Assembly (NCBI RefSeq): GCF_000759795.1
Contig: NZ_BBMZ01000026.1
Coordinates: forward strand, 1 to 64,000
Reading direction: 5' to 3'
DNA from: Pseudescherichia vulneris NBRC 102420
GTDB lineage: Bacteria; Pseudomonadota; Gammaproteobacteria; Enterobacterales; Enterobacteriaceae
Length of the DNA stretch: 64,000 bases
Part shown: positions 8,561 to 16,637 of the stretch, in pieces
Position numbering within the stretch: the first letter of the stretch is position 1
Layout: each line of letters starts with the position of its first letter
The notes under the pieces: model-generated
The model's input: the letters and a program-made list of their open reading frames with translations, nothing else
Database searches by the model: none
What the model was told of the DNA's origin: nothing
Program-made: the position numbers and the translations under genes

Positions 8561-9709
8561 ATGAGTTCATCGTGTATAGAAGAAGTCAACATACAGAGCG
8601 ATAACTGGTTCCGTATCGCAAACGAACTGTTAAGCCGTGCGGGGATCAACGTCAACGGTACCGCCCCGTCGGATATCCGGGTGAAAAATCCCCGTTTTTT
8701 TAAGCGCGTGTTAAAAGAGGGCTCGCTTGGGCTGGGCGAGAGCTACATGGACGGCTGGTGGGAGTGTGATCGGCTAGATATGTTCTTCAGTAAAGTGCTC
8801 CGTGCCGGGCTGGAAGACCAGATGCCGCGCCACATTAAAGATACGCTGCGTATCGCCGCGGCGCGGGTGCTTAACCTGCAAACCCAGAAGCGTGCCTGGA
8901 TTGTGGGTAAAGAGCACTACGATCTCGGTAACGATCTCTTCAGCCGCATGCTCGATCCCTATATGCAGTACTCGTGCGCCTACTGGAAAGAGGCCCAGAC
9001 GCTGGAAGAGGCGCAGGAGGCCAAGCTGCGTCTCATCTGTGAAAAACTGCAGCTGCAACCGGGCATGCGCGTGTTGGATATCGGCTGTGGCTGGGGTGGT
9101 CTGGCCTGGTTTATGGCTAAAAACTACGGCGTCAGCGTGACCGGCGTGACCATTTCAGCAGAGCAGCAAAAGATGGCCCAGGCGCGCTGCGAAGGGCTGG
9201 ATGTGACCATCCTGCTTCAGGATTACCGCGATCTTAAAGATCAGTTTGACCGCGTGGTTTCGGTCGGCATGTTTGAGCACGTGGGTCCCAAAAACTATGC
9301 CACCTATTTTGAGGTGGTCGATCGCAACCTCAAGCCCGACGGCCTGTTCCTGCTCCATACCATTGGCTCGAAAAAAACCGACCATCACGTCGACCCGTGG
9401 ATCGATAAGTATATCTTCCCCAACGGCTGCCTGCCGTCGGTGCGCCAGATTGCTAATGCCAGCGAGCCCCATTTTATCATGGAGGACTGGCATAACTTCG
9501 GCGCCGATTACGATACCACTCTGATGGCCTGGCACGAGCGTTTCATGGCGACATGGCCGGAAATTGCCGATAACTACTCTGAACGCTTTAAGCGCATGTT
9601 TAGCTACTATCTGAACGCCTGTGCCGGTGCGTTTCGTGCGCGGGATATTCAACTTTGGCAGGTGGTGTTTAGCCGCGGCGTCGAAAACGGCCTGCGCGTG
9701 GCGCGCTAA
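8561..9709 (+). CDS. cfa: Cyclopropane-fatty-acyl-phospholipid synthase
   Basis: A 382-residue enzyme that transfers a methylene group from S-adenosylmethionine to the double bond of unsaturated phospholipid acyl chains at the inner membrane, mainly on entry to stationary phase and in acid. The SAM-binding motif VLDIGCGWGGLAW is at about residues 171-183, and the conserved MFEHVGPKNYATYF segment follows. The N-terminal regulatory/dimer domain (MSSSCIEEVN...) is present. Length equals E. coli Cfa. GATGGAG stands before the ATG. A long leader with a conserved distal promoter and sRNA site lies upstream, and a bidirectional terminator downstream. Confidence 0.97.
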   Translation: MSSSCIEEVNIQSDNWFRIANELLSRAGINVNGTAPSDIRVKNPRFFKRVLKEGSLGLGESYMDGWWECDRLDMFFSKVLRAGLEDQMPRHIKDTLRIAAARVLNLQTQKRAWIVGKEHYDLGNDLFSRMLDPYMQYSCAYWKEAQTLEEAQEAKLRLICEKLQLQPGMRVLDIGCGWGGLAWFMAKNYGVSVTGVTISAEQQKMAQARCEGLDVTILLQDYRDLKDQFDRVVSVGMFEHVGPKNYATYFEVVDRNLKPDGLFLLHTIGSKKTDHHVDPWIDKYIFPNGCLPSVRQIANASEPHFIMEDWHNFGADYDTTLMAWHERFMATWPEIADNYSERFKRMFSYYLNACAGAFRARDIQLWQVVFSRGVENGLRVAR

Positions 9710-9721
9710 TACATCCTGATG

Positions 9722-9748
9722 AAAAACCCCGGCGCGCCGGGGTTTTTT
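9722..9748. terminator. Bidirectional terminator between cfa and ribE
   Basis: AACCCCGG and CCGGGGTT pair around a CGCG centre with an A run on one side and a T run on the other, so it can serve both convergent genes. Confidence 0.88.
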
Positions 9749-9753
9749 GTTGA

Positions 9754-10404
9754 TTACTCTTCGCTGCCGCTGACCGAGGCGGCAATCATCGCTGCTTCAC
9801 GGCTGGCCAGCACGCGCTCTACCGTATCCACAATCGCCTGGGTCTGCGGGTCGATCTCAATATTTACCCTATGGCCCAGCTTTTTATTGCCCAGCGTGGT
9901 GCGCTCCAGCGTTTCGGGGATCAGATGCACACAGAAACGCGTCGGCGTAACCTCACCCACCGTCAGGCTAATACCATCTACGCCAACATAGCCTTTATAA
10001 AGAATATATTTCATCAGGTTGGCGTCCTGAACTTTAAACCAGATTTGACGGTTATTTTCAGAGGCCAGAATTTTCACCACCTCGGCGGTGGTAATAATAT
10101 GCCCCGACATCAGATGGCCGCCAATTTCATCGCTGAACTTCGCCGCTCGCTCAACGTTCACCTCGCTGCCAACGCTCAGCTCGCCAAGGTTGGTAATACG
10201 CAGCGTCTCTTTCATCAGGTCAAAGCTCACCAGCGGGCCGTTGATGCTGGTGACGGTCAGGCAGCAGCCGTTATGCGCCACAGACGCACCGGTCTCCAGC
10301 CCCGGCAGCATCGCCTCCGGCAGCTCGACGACGTGGGTGCGGAAGTTGGGTTTTTCATCAATGGACACGATTTTTGCCGTGCCCTGTACAATACCAGTAA
10401 ACAT
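9754..10404 (-). CDS. ribE: Riboflavin synthase alpha chain
   Basis: Catalyses the dismutation of two 6,7-dimethyl-8-ribityllumazine molecules to riboflavin, the last step of riboflavin synthesis. The 216-residue protein starts at the ATG at 10404 ([18 protein letters not shown]). Two internally similar barrel domains are visible: residues 1-96 with the MFTGIVQG motif and AHNGCCLTV, and 97-200 with GHLMSGHI and [10 protein letters not shown]. The E. coli name is ribC (also ribE). The upstream open frame has no family similarity. It is divergent from mdtK as in E. coli. Confidence 0.96.
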   Translation of the reverse strand: MFTGIVQGTAKIVSIDEKPNFRTHVVELPEAMLPGLETGASVAHNGCCLTVTSINGPLVSFDLMKETLRITNLGELSVGSEVNVERAAKFSDEIGGHLMSGHIITTAEVVKILASENNRQIWFKVQDANLMKYILYKGYVGVDGISLTVGEVTPTRFCVHLIPETLERTTLGNKKLGHRVNIEIDPQTQAIVDTVERVLASREAAMIAASVSGSEE

Positions 10405-10632
10405 GCCTACAACTCCTGTAACCATTAATTCGGCGCAAGCCGTTTTGATAATTGCACAATAACAGGTGGAAAAAGAGGTTGCCAGCGCTGCACCCATTCA
10501 GGCTGTTTTTTCTCTGGCATATTCGCTGTTCCCCGTTACAATGGTCTGGCTATTTATCCTGCAATTTCTTCTTGCTGCCTGTTACGGCGGCTTTTTCATG
10601 CATTCCTATAACAACAATATACAGGTGTTTCC

Positions 10633-12006
10633 GTGCAGAAGTATTATATCGAAGCACGCCAGCTGCTGGCGCTGGCTATCCCAGTGATCCTTGCGCAAGT
10701 AGCGCAAACCGCGATGGGATTTGTGGATACGGTCATGGCGGGCGGCTACAGCGCCACCGATATGGCGGCCGTCGCGATCGGAACCTCTATCTGGCTTCCG
10801 GCCATTCTCTTTGGTCACGGCCTGCTGCTGGCCCTGACGCCGGTTATCGCTCAGCTTAACGGTTCAGGCCGTCGGGACCGCATTGCGCAACAGGTGCGCC
10901 AGGGATTCTGGCTGGCCGGCTTTGTCTCGGTATTCATTATGATCGTCCTCTGGAATGCCGGTCATATTATTCGTGCCATGCATAACATTGATCCCGAGCT
11001 GGCGGATAAAGCCGTACTCTACCTCCGCGCCCTGCTGTGCGGCGCACCGGGCTACCTTTTCTTCCAGGTGGCGCGTAACCAGTGCGAGGGGCTGGCGAAG
11101 ACCAAGCCCGGCATGGTGTTTGGCTTTATTGGCCTGCTGGTGAATATTCCGGTTAACTATATCTTTATCTACGGTCACTTCGGCATGCCGGAGCTGGGCG
11201 GCGTCGGCTGTGGCGTCGCCACCGCGGCGGTCTACTGGGTGATGTTTATCTGTATGCTCTCCTACATCAAACGCGCCCGCTCCATGCGCGATATTCGCCA
11301 GGACCAGCACGTTGCCGGGCCCGACTTCAGCGTCCTTAAACGTCTGGTGCAGCTTGGCCTGCCGATCGCGCTGGCGCTCTTCTTTGAAGTGACGCTGTTT
11401 GCCGTGGTCGCGCTGCTGGTCTCCCCGCTGGGCATCGTTGACGTGGCAGGGCACCAGATCGCCCTTAACTTTAGCTCGCTGATGTTTGTCCTGCCGATGT
11501 CGCTGGCGGCGGCGGTGACCATCCGCGTCGGTTTCCGCCTTGGGCAGGGCTCAACCCTGGAGGCGCAGACTGCCGCGCGAACGGGTTTGGGCGTTGGCGT
11601 GTGCATGGCGGTGCTTACCGCTATCTTTACCGTATCGCTGCGTGAGCATATCGCCCTGCTCTACAACGATAACCCCGAGGTAGTGCACCTGGCGGCACAG
11701 CTGATGCTGCTGGCGGCAATCTATCAGATCTCTGACTCTATTCAGGTGGTGGGCAGCGGCATTCTGCGTGGCTATAAAGATACTCGCTCGATCTTTTTTA
11801 TCACCTTCACCGCCTACTGGGTACTGGGCCTACCGAGCGGCTACGTCCTGGCGCTGACCGATCTGGTAGTCGATCGCATGGGTCCGGCGGGCTTCTGGAT
11901 GGGCTTTATTATCGGCCTGACCTCGGCGGCGATCCTGATGATGCTGCGGATGCGCTTCCTGCAGCGTCAGCCTTCCAGCGTGATCCTCCAGCGCGCCGCG
12001 CGTTAA
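10633..12006 (+). CDS. mdtK: Multidrug/Na+ antiporter MdtK (NorM-type MATE)
   Basis: A 457-residue MATE-family inner-membrane pump exporting fluoroquinolones and other cationic drugs in exchange for Na+ or H+. The sequence is nearly collinear with E. coli MdtK, with twelve hydrophobic segments in two homologous halves; the family motifs [17 protein letters not shown] (helix 1) and [13 protein letters not shown] (helix 7) are present. The start codon is GTG at 10633, as in E. coli, preceded by ACAGGTG. A hairpin terminator follows the stop codon. Confidence 0.96.
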   Translation: MQKYYIEARQLLALAIPVILAQVAQTAMGFVDTVMAGGYSATDMAAVAIGTSIWLPAILFGHGLLLALTPVIAQLNGSGRRDRIAQQVRQGFWLAGFVSVFIMIVLWNAGHIIRAMHNIDPELADKAVLYLRALLCGAPGYLFFQVARNQCEGLAKTKPGMVFGFIGLLVNIPVNYIFIYGHFGMPELGGVGCGVATAAVYWVMFICMLSYIKRARSMRDIRQDQHVAGPDFSVLKRLVQLGLPIALALFFEVTLFAVVALLVSPLGIVDVAGHQIALNFSSLMFVLPMSLAAAVTIRVGFRLGQGSTLEAQTAARTGLGVGVCMAVLTAIFTVSLREHIALLYNDNPEVVHLAAQLMLLAAIYQISDSIQVVGSGILRGYKDTRSIFFITFTAYWVLGLPSGYVLALTDLVVDRMGPAGFWMGFIIGLTSAAILMMLRMRFLQRQPSSVILQRAAR

Positions 12007-12014
12007 TTCACCAC

Positions 12015-12038
12015 TAGCCGCCTACGGGCGGCTTTTTT
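12015..12038 (+). terminator. Terminator of mdtK
   Basis: AGCCGCC and GGCGGCT pair around TACG and are followed by TTTTTT. Confidence 0.9.
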
Positions 12039-12059
12039 ATCTGCGGTTTAAACGCGCCG

Positions 12060-12614
12060 CTAGCGCAAGGCAATGCCATGCAGAAAGAGACCGACCAGAT
12101 GCGCAATATGCGGTTGCGGGGCGCTGTCTTGCTCAGTGGCCAGTGAAATGGCCGTTGCGATACACACCAGGTCATCAAAGCTGATATCACTCCGAACTGC
12201 GCCTGCCGCTTGTCCATTCTGCAAAAGGCGCGTCCCCTCCTCGCGGGTTGCAACACATCCTGGCGTTCCGATCTGAAGAACGGTGCCGAGCGACGCCGCA
12301 ATGCCACGGTAGACATTGGTATACTGGACGAGCTCTTCGAGATACAACCGCAACGCATCCAGCGGATCAAGCGAAGGGGCTCTTACCCGGCTGGCCTCTG
12401 ATAAAGCCAAAAACCGATCGCTATACGCCGCCGCCAGCAGCGCTTCACGGGTCGGGAAGCGTCGATAGAGCGTGCCAATGCCGACGCCAGCACGCTTCGC
12501 GACATCTTCTAACGAGACGCCTGCGCCCCTTTCATAAAAAATCTCCTCGGCCGCAGCGAGGATCCGCGTTTTGTTTCGCTGCGCATCGGCGCGCAATGGG
12601 GGTTCGTGAGACAA
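12060..12614 (-). CDS. TetR/AcrR-family repressor
   Basis: A 184-residue protein with an N-terminal TetR helix-turn-helix (about 14-60: RILAAAEEIFYERGAGVSLE then RAGVGIGTLYRRFPTREALL). The C-terminal ligand domain is of the type often seen in regulators of oxidoreductase genes (ends with LVGLFLHGIALR). It is divergent from a short-chain dehydrogenase gene, and two copies of a 15-bp palindrome lie between them, so it very likely represses both. No such pair is at this place in E. coli, where ydhQ follows mdtK; an acquired module is plausible. The inducer is unknown. Confidence 0.9.
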   Translation of the reverse strand: MSHEPPLRADAQRNKTRILAAAEEIFYERGAGVSLEDVAKRAGVGIGTLYRRFPTREALLAAAYSDRFLALSEASRVRAPSLDPLDALRLYLEELVQYTNVYRGIAASLGTVLQIGTPGCVATREEGTRLLQNGQAAGAVRSDISFDDLVCIATAISLATEQDSAPQPHIAHLVGLFLHGIALR

Positions 12615-12643
12615 CTCTTTTTTCTCCTGTGATGCTTGCTAAA

Positions 12644-12658
12644 TGGAGGGTAACTCCA
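12644..12658. promoter_or_regulatory. Putative TetR operator 1
   Basis: TGGAGGGTAACTCCA has the form TGGAG-N5-CTCCA. Its reverse complement differs from operator 2 at only two of 15 positions. Confidence 0.65.
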
Positions 12659-12667
12659 CATAATAAA

Positions 12668-12682
12668 TGGAGCAACCCTCCA
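12668..12682. promoter_or_regulatory. Putative TetR operator 2
   Basis: TGGAGCAACCCTCCA is a second TGGAG-N5-CTCCA palindrome, 24 bp centre to centre from operator 1, lying just before the SDR gene start. Confidence 0.65.
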
Positions 12683-12705
12683 CTTAATCAAGAGCGAGAC
12701 TCTCT

Positions 12706-13449
12706 ATGGCTATGCGATTCGAAAAAAAGGTCGTGGCGATCACCGGTGGTAGCGACGGTATCGGTTTGACGACAGCGAAGATGTTTGCGGCAGAAGGCGC
12801 GCACGTCTATATCACCGGTCGTCGTCAGGAGCGCCTTGATGAAGCGCTCAACGAGATCGGTAACGGTGCCGTAGGCATTCAGGGGGACGTCAGCCTGGGT
12901 GCGGACCTTGACAGGCTCTATGCAAAAATAGCGGAGGATCATGGACGTATTGACGTGGTCTTCGCCAATGCTGGGGTGTCCGAATCTGCGCCCATCGGCA
13001 GTATTGATGAGGATCACTTAGACCGCGTATTTGCTATTAACGTTAAGGGCACGGTCTTGACCGTACAAAAAGCCTTACCCCTGATGTCTGCTGGCGGTGC
13101 CGTTGTGCTCGCTGGCTCGGTTGCGGGGAGTACAGGCATTGCTGGCCTCTCTGTGTATAGCGCCACAAAAGCCGCAATCCGCTCATTCGCCCGAACCTGG
13201 ACAACTGATTTGAAAAGCCGGGGTATTCGCGTTAATGCGGTGTCGCCGGGCATGGTGATGACCCCTGCCATGCAGGCCTATCTGGATAGCAATACTGGCG
13301 CTGAGGAGTGGATGCAGCAGACGACGCCATTCGGCAGGCTGGCCCAGCCCGAAGAAGTTTCTAAAGCGGTGCTGTTTTTGGCCTCCGAAGAGAGCAGCTT
13401 CGTGGGTGGCGAAGAGCTGTTTGTCGATGGCGGTTTTATCGCCGTCTAA
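12706..13449 (+). CDS. Short-chain dehydrogenase/reductase
   Basis: A 247-residue classical SDR. The NAD(P)-binding motif TGGSDGIG is at about 14-21, the NAG motif in VFANAGVSE near 88, and the catalytic Ser and YxxxK (GSVAGS, then YSATK) near 138-155. The arginine pair in ITGRRQERLDE after the second strand favours NADPH. The substrate cannot be read from sequence. It is divergent from the TetR gene and probably induced by whatever that regulator senses. The start could be 12706 or the ATG two codons later; neither has a strong Shine-Dalgarno. Confidence 0.9.
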   Translation: MAMRFEKKVVAITGGSDGIGLTTAKMFAAEGAHVYITGRRQERLDEALNEIGNGAVGIQGDVSLGADLDRLYAKIAEDHGRIDVVFANAGVSESAPIGSIDEDHLDRVFAINVKGTVLTVQKALPLMSAGGAVVLAGSVAGSTGIAGLSVYSATKAAIRSFARTWTTDLKSRGIRVNAVSPGMVMTPAMQAYLDSNTGAEEWMQQTTPFGRLAQPEEVSKAVLFLASEESSFVGGEELFVDGGFIAV

Positions 13450-13537
13450 AGGCAGTGCAAAAGGATTTATGATTAAAAATCATCCTTATGCTTCAATGCA
13501 ATGTGAGCTTTATGTATAAAAGTTCTGCAATCGCGTG

Positions 13538-13562
13538 AAAGCAGTGATAAAACTGCTTTTTT
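13538..13562 (+). terminator. Terminator after the SDR gene
   Basis: AAAGCAGT and ACTGCTTT form a stem around GATAAA, ending in six T. It separates the SDR gene from the tRNA-Val promoter. Confidence 0.75.
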
Positions 13563-13589
13563 CTGCTTGCCACGACCGCCACCTGCCGC

Positions 13590-13595
13590 TAATAT
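13590..13595 (+). promoter_or_regulatory. -10 element of the tRNA-Val operon
   Basis: TAATAT followed by a GC-rich discriminator (CCCCG) is the layout of a stringently controlled stable-RNA promoter. A weak -35 (CTTGCC) lies 18 bases upstream. Confidence 0.6.
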
Positions 13596-13621
13596 TCGTC
13601 CCCGTTGTCACACACAACGTT

Positions 13622-13698
13622 GCGTTCATAGCTCAGTTGGTTAGAGCACCACCTTGACATGGTGGGGGTCGTTGGTTCGAGTCCAATTGAACGCACCA
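13622..13698 (+). tRNA. valV: tRNA-Val (anticodon GAC)
   Basis: A 77-base cloverleaf with acceptor arms GCGTTCA/TGAACGC, anticodon arm CACCTTGACATGGTG with GAC, T arm GTTGGTTCGAGTCCAAT, and encoded CCA. First of a tandem pair as in E. coli valVW. Confidence 0.97.
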
Positions 13699-13708
13699 TC
13701 TCCTTAGT

Positions 13709-13785
13709 GCGTCCGTAGCTCAGTTGGTTAGAGCACCACCTTGACATGGTGGGGGTCGGTGGTTCGAGTCCACTCGGACGCACCA
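13709..13785 (+). tRNA. valW: tRNA-Val (anticodon GAC)
   Basis: A 77-base cloverleaf with acceptor arms GCGTCCG/CGGACGC, anticodon GAC and encoded CCA. It follows valV by 10 bases and shares its transcript. Confidence 0.97.
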
Positions 13786-13813
13786 AATCATCTCCTGTGA
13801 TTTGGTGCTTTTT
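13781..13813 (+). terminator. Terminator of the tRNA-Val operon
   Basis: CACCAAATCA pairs with TGATTTGGTG and is followed by CTTTTT. The 5' arm of the hairpin uses the CCA end of the second tRNA. Confidence 0.88.
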
Positions 13814-13922
13814 CTTCAGTTTTGCTTCCCGTATCTCATCTTACCCGTTTACTATTTCAATGCTGACCTCTGATTCATGGCGTCTATACTCTAGTGTTCT
13901 TGCGCTATAGACTGGAGGTAAA

Positions 13923-15041
13923 ATGGAGTATTTGGCACGACTCAATATAGTTACGGTGTTGATGTCACCCGCGTTTTGGATCAATCTGGCTATCGTCTTC
14001 TTTGTCACGTTGATTACCTATTGGCTGACAAATCGGCTGCTGAGCTTTGTGTATAAAACCATTCAGCAGGCCAGTAAAAAAGAGGGAAACAGCACCCACT
14101 CCCGCTTTATCGCGTTCGATATATTGAAGCGAACCAACAAGCTCCTTCTCTTTATTGCCGCTTTTTTGTTCAGCCTACGCTTCGTTGACCTCCCCGATCG
14201 CCTGTTCTCGACGGTGTCCCACATCTGGTTCTTTGTTATCGCTATCCAGATTGCTATCTGGCTCGATCAGGGCGTGCAGTCCTGGATGCGCCATCTGCTC
14301 TATGCGCCAGGATCGAATAAAAACCCGGTGACGATGGTCATTCTGGGCATGATCCTGCGCGTGATTGTCTGGTCGATGATGCTGCTGTCGATTCTGGCGA
14401 ACATTGGCGTCGATATTACCGCACTGGTTGCCAGCCTTGGCGTCGGCGGTATTGCCATCGCGCTGGCAGTACAGACCGTGCTGAGCGATGTTTTCGCTTC
14501 CCTGTCGATCGGCTTCGATAAGCCCTTTGAGATTGGCGACTTTGTGGTGTTCAACGACGTGGCCGGTACCATTGAGCACATCGGGCTCAAAACGACCCGT
14601 ATACGCAGCCTCAGCGGAGAGCAGATCGTCTGCGCTAATGCCCAGCTGCTGCAACAGACCATTCATAACTACAAGCGTATGCAGACCCGCCGTATCGTTT
14701 TCACCTTTGGTGTGGCGCTCGGTACCCCACCGGAAAAGCTGCGCATCATAGGTGATATGGTTAAAACCATCATTAACGAGGTCGGCGAGACGAAGTTCGA
14801 CCGCGCCCACCTGCTGGCGTTTAATGCGGATCGCCTGACCTTTGAGGTCGTGCATATCGTCAATACGGCGGATTACAACAAGTACATGGATATCCAACAG
14901 GAGATCAATATCCGCATTATTGAAAAGCTGAATGAAAATGAGATTGAGCTGGCCCTGCCTAGCCTGGTGGTAAGAACGCCAGCCCAGCCAGAGGCAACGC
15001 CATTCCCCGTTGCGATGCAGCGCTGGCCCAAGGAGGCCTGA
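13923..15041 (+). CDS. MscS-type mechanosensitive channel
   Basis: A 372-residue small-conductance mechanosensitive channel, which opens when membrane tension rises after hypo-osmotic shock. About four to five hydrophobic segments occupy residues 15-185. The pore helix and following beta domain read GVDITALVASLGVGGIAIAL then SLSIGFDKPFEIGDFV, the MscS family signature. The C-terminal vestibule domain continues to about 350. It resembles YnaI/YbdG-type paralogues more than MscS itself by length. Not present here in E. coli. GGAGG stands just before the ATG (GACTGGAGGTAAAATG). Confidence 0.92.
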   Translation: MEYLARLNIVTVLMSPAFWINLAIVFFVTLITYWLTNRLLSFVYKTIQQASKKEGNSTHSRFIAFDILKRTNKLLLFIAAFLFSLRFVDLPDRLFSTVSHIWFFVIAIQIAIWLDQGVQSWMRHLLYAPGSNKNPVTMVILGMILRVIVWSMMLLSILANIGVDITALVASLGVGGIAIALAVQTVLSDVFASLSIGFDKPFEIGDFVVFNDVAGTIEHIGLKTTRIRSLSGEQIVCANAQLLQQTIHNYKRMQTRRIVFTFGVALGTPPEKLRIIGDMVKTIINEVGETKFDRAHLLAFNADRLTFEVVHIVNTADYNKYMDIQQEINIRIIEKLNENEIELALPSLVVRTPAQPEATPFPVAMQRWPKEA

Positions 15042-15132
15042 TTCAACTGGGGGTGAGCATTTCTCGCCATCCCAGGCGGATGGCATATAATGCTACAGTG
15101 TGCATTCAATCGGCTTTAAAAAGGGGTAGCTA

Positions 15133-15273
15133 ATGGAAATTGATCTCGACAACCTGGAGTTTGCCGGGCTTGAAGAAGCGCAGGAGCGCAATGCGGAACG
15201 TCTGGATGACGCTGATAAAAAAGCGCAGGCGATTATCGCCGATGATGACTGCGGCGACGCCTGCAAAATCTGA
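15133..15273 (+). CDS. Unknown 46-residue acidic peptide with C-terminal CxxxC
   Basis: A short frame, MEIDLDNLEFAGLEEAQERN followed by AERLDDADKKAQAIIADDDC and GDACKI. AAGGGG lies 6 bases upstream of the ATG and a clean terminator follows, so I consider it a real gene. The first 35 residues look like one amphipathic, strongly acidic helix; the end carries CGDAC, two cysteines three residues apart. No family is recognised. A metal-binding or disulfide role is possible, and the leader-plus-Cys-tail layout superficially resembles modified peptide precursors, but no modification enzyme is adjacent. Confidence 0.75.
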   Translation: MEIDLDNLEFAGLEEAQERNAERLDDADKKAQAIIADDDCGDACKI

Positions 15274-15279
15274 TACCTA

Positions 15280-15305
15280 AACCGGCCGCTCTGGCCGGTT
15301 TTTTT
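15280..15305 (+). terminator. Terminator after the 46-residue peptide gene
   Basis: AACCGGCC and GGCCGGTT pair around GCTCT, followed by seven T. Confidence 0.92.
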
Positions 15306-16494
15306 ATATCTCAATAGCGCAGACGGCGGCAAACTGCGAGGGCTGCTCTGGCTCTGGTTCTGGCTCTGGCTCTGGCTCTGGATTATAGTGCTCCAGCCGC
15401 TCGAAAAGCGTTTGCACCACCTCTAACTGCTCCCGCTGCGTGGCATACTCCCGCTGCTGCACGGCATTCTGGGTCAGACTCTCTACTAGCGCTTTCGCCT
15501 CTTCTGCCGCCGCGCTGCGCATAGCCGGTGGATAGACAGGATTTAGCGCAATATCGATATCCATATCCGTTTGCAGCTGGTCGCTATTGACGACGACGCG
15601 GCTTTCCGGCGGGAATGCTTCATTCACCAGACGGTGGCTTAAGGCGACCAGCTTAATGTTGTAATTCTGCCGGGGACGATCCGCAGGCCGGGCCAGATCA
15701 ACAAGCTGAACGATACCGGCCGCGAAGGCAACCGCCTCGCGATCCGGCGGATCTCGCTGGGCCTCAGCCACCGACAGCATCAGAAAAGCAAGCCCCGCCG
15801 CCTGTTTGGACTGTGTTCCTGCCCGCTCGGCTGAAGCGAATCCCAGCCCCAGCACCACTAACCGTCGCGCCAGGCGCAGGTTAGCCTCATCCAGCCCCGC
15901 CTCGCTTTTCATTAGCGGGTAGCGCGCAATAAACCCCAGTATCGCCTTCATACCGGCTCCCTCCGGCAGAGCGTGATCGAGGCCATTTTCCAACAGATGG
16001 ATACGCTGCCTCGCAACGGTACACAGCAGCTGGGCGATATTGAGATCAGCGCTGGCCGTCTCTGGATGAGGTGGAAAGCAGACCCGCTGGTAGTGCAAAA
16101 CGGTGAGCCTGCTCGTCTCTTCGGTCGGCGGATACATAAAGACGGCGTTATCCGCATCGTTGGCCCAGGCCCAGGCGAAACGCGCTTCCGCCAGCAGCAA
16201 GGCCGGTGGCGCAGCCATCTCTTCTATTTGCGTTAGCGCGGCACCCGCCTGCTGACGGTATACCGCTCCGTCTAAGCCGGCCTCGGCGGCCACATCGCCA
16301 GACTGGTAAACGCGATCCAGCAGGCAGCGCCCGCGCCCTGCCTCATCCAGGCTACTGCTACACTCCGCAGGGGGATCCGGCGGGTAATGACCGTAGGCAT
16401 AATGAGCTTGAAGGGAGAGCGTAACCAACAGGAATAGCGCCACGCTCTTCTGGCTTCCATGCTGAATAGTAAAGAGACGTTCTATAATCGACAT
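15304..16494 (-). CDS. Unknown exported protein with C-terminal Glu-Pro repeat
   Basis: About 396 residues, starting at the ATG at 16494 (MSIIERLFTIQHGSQ). A signal peptide is likely (hydrophobic SVALFLLVTLSLQAHYAYG at about 17-35), followed by a Cys-containing mature part rich in Ala and Leu helices. Near the C-terminus is PEPEPEPEPEPEQ, encoded by six GCTCTG-type hexamers. No conserved domain is recognised. There is no good Shine-Dalgarno before the ATG; the adjacent in-frame TTG is an alternative. It stands alone, convergent with the small peptide gene and divergent from amn. Confidence 0.7.
   Translation of the reverse strand: MSIIERLFTIQHGSQKSVALFLLVTLSLQAHYAYGHYPPDPPAECSSSLDEAGRGRCLLDRVYQSGDVAAEAGLDGAVYRQQAGAALTQIEEMAAPPALLLAEARFAWAWANDADNAVFMYPPTEETSRLTVLHYQRVCFPPHPETASADLNIAQLLCTVARQRIHLLENGLDHALPEGAGMKAILGFIARYPLMKSEAGLDEANLRLARRLVVLGLGFASAERAGTQSKQAAGLAFLMLSVAEAQRDPPDREAVAFAAGIVQLVDLARPADRPRQNYNIKLVALSHRLVNEAFPPESRVVVNSDQLQTDMDIDIALNPVYPPAMRSAAAEEAKALVESLTQNAVQQREYATQREQLEVVQTLFERLEHYNPEPEPEPEPEPEQPSQFAAVCAIEI
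15345..15380. repeat. Six tandem GCTCTG hexamers
   Basis: Five GCTCTG copies and one GTTCTG variant stand in tandem and encode the Glu-Pro tract on the minus strand. Copy-number change would keep the frame and alter only the tail length. Confidence 0.9.
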
Positions 16495-16637
16495 CAAAGG
16501 AGATCCGGCAGCGATCGATCACAGGAGTATAGGCAGGCAGAACGTCGCTAAAGTATGAAATTATCCCACCCTTTTGTTTCATATTCCTGTGACATACTAT
16601 CGTTTATGTCAGCACACCTGCGAACAAGGAGATAACG

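Noticed and set aside
13589..13786. Minus-strand frame covering both tRNA-Val genes
   Set aside because: A common artefact of translating tRNA genes (SGLEPPTPTMS-type peptide).
15345..15380. Short tandem repeat considered as a CRISPR or phase-variable switch
   Set aside because: The unit is only six bases, inside a coding region, with no spacers; copy changes keep the frame, so it cannot switch the gene off.
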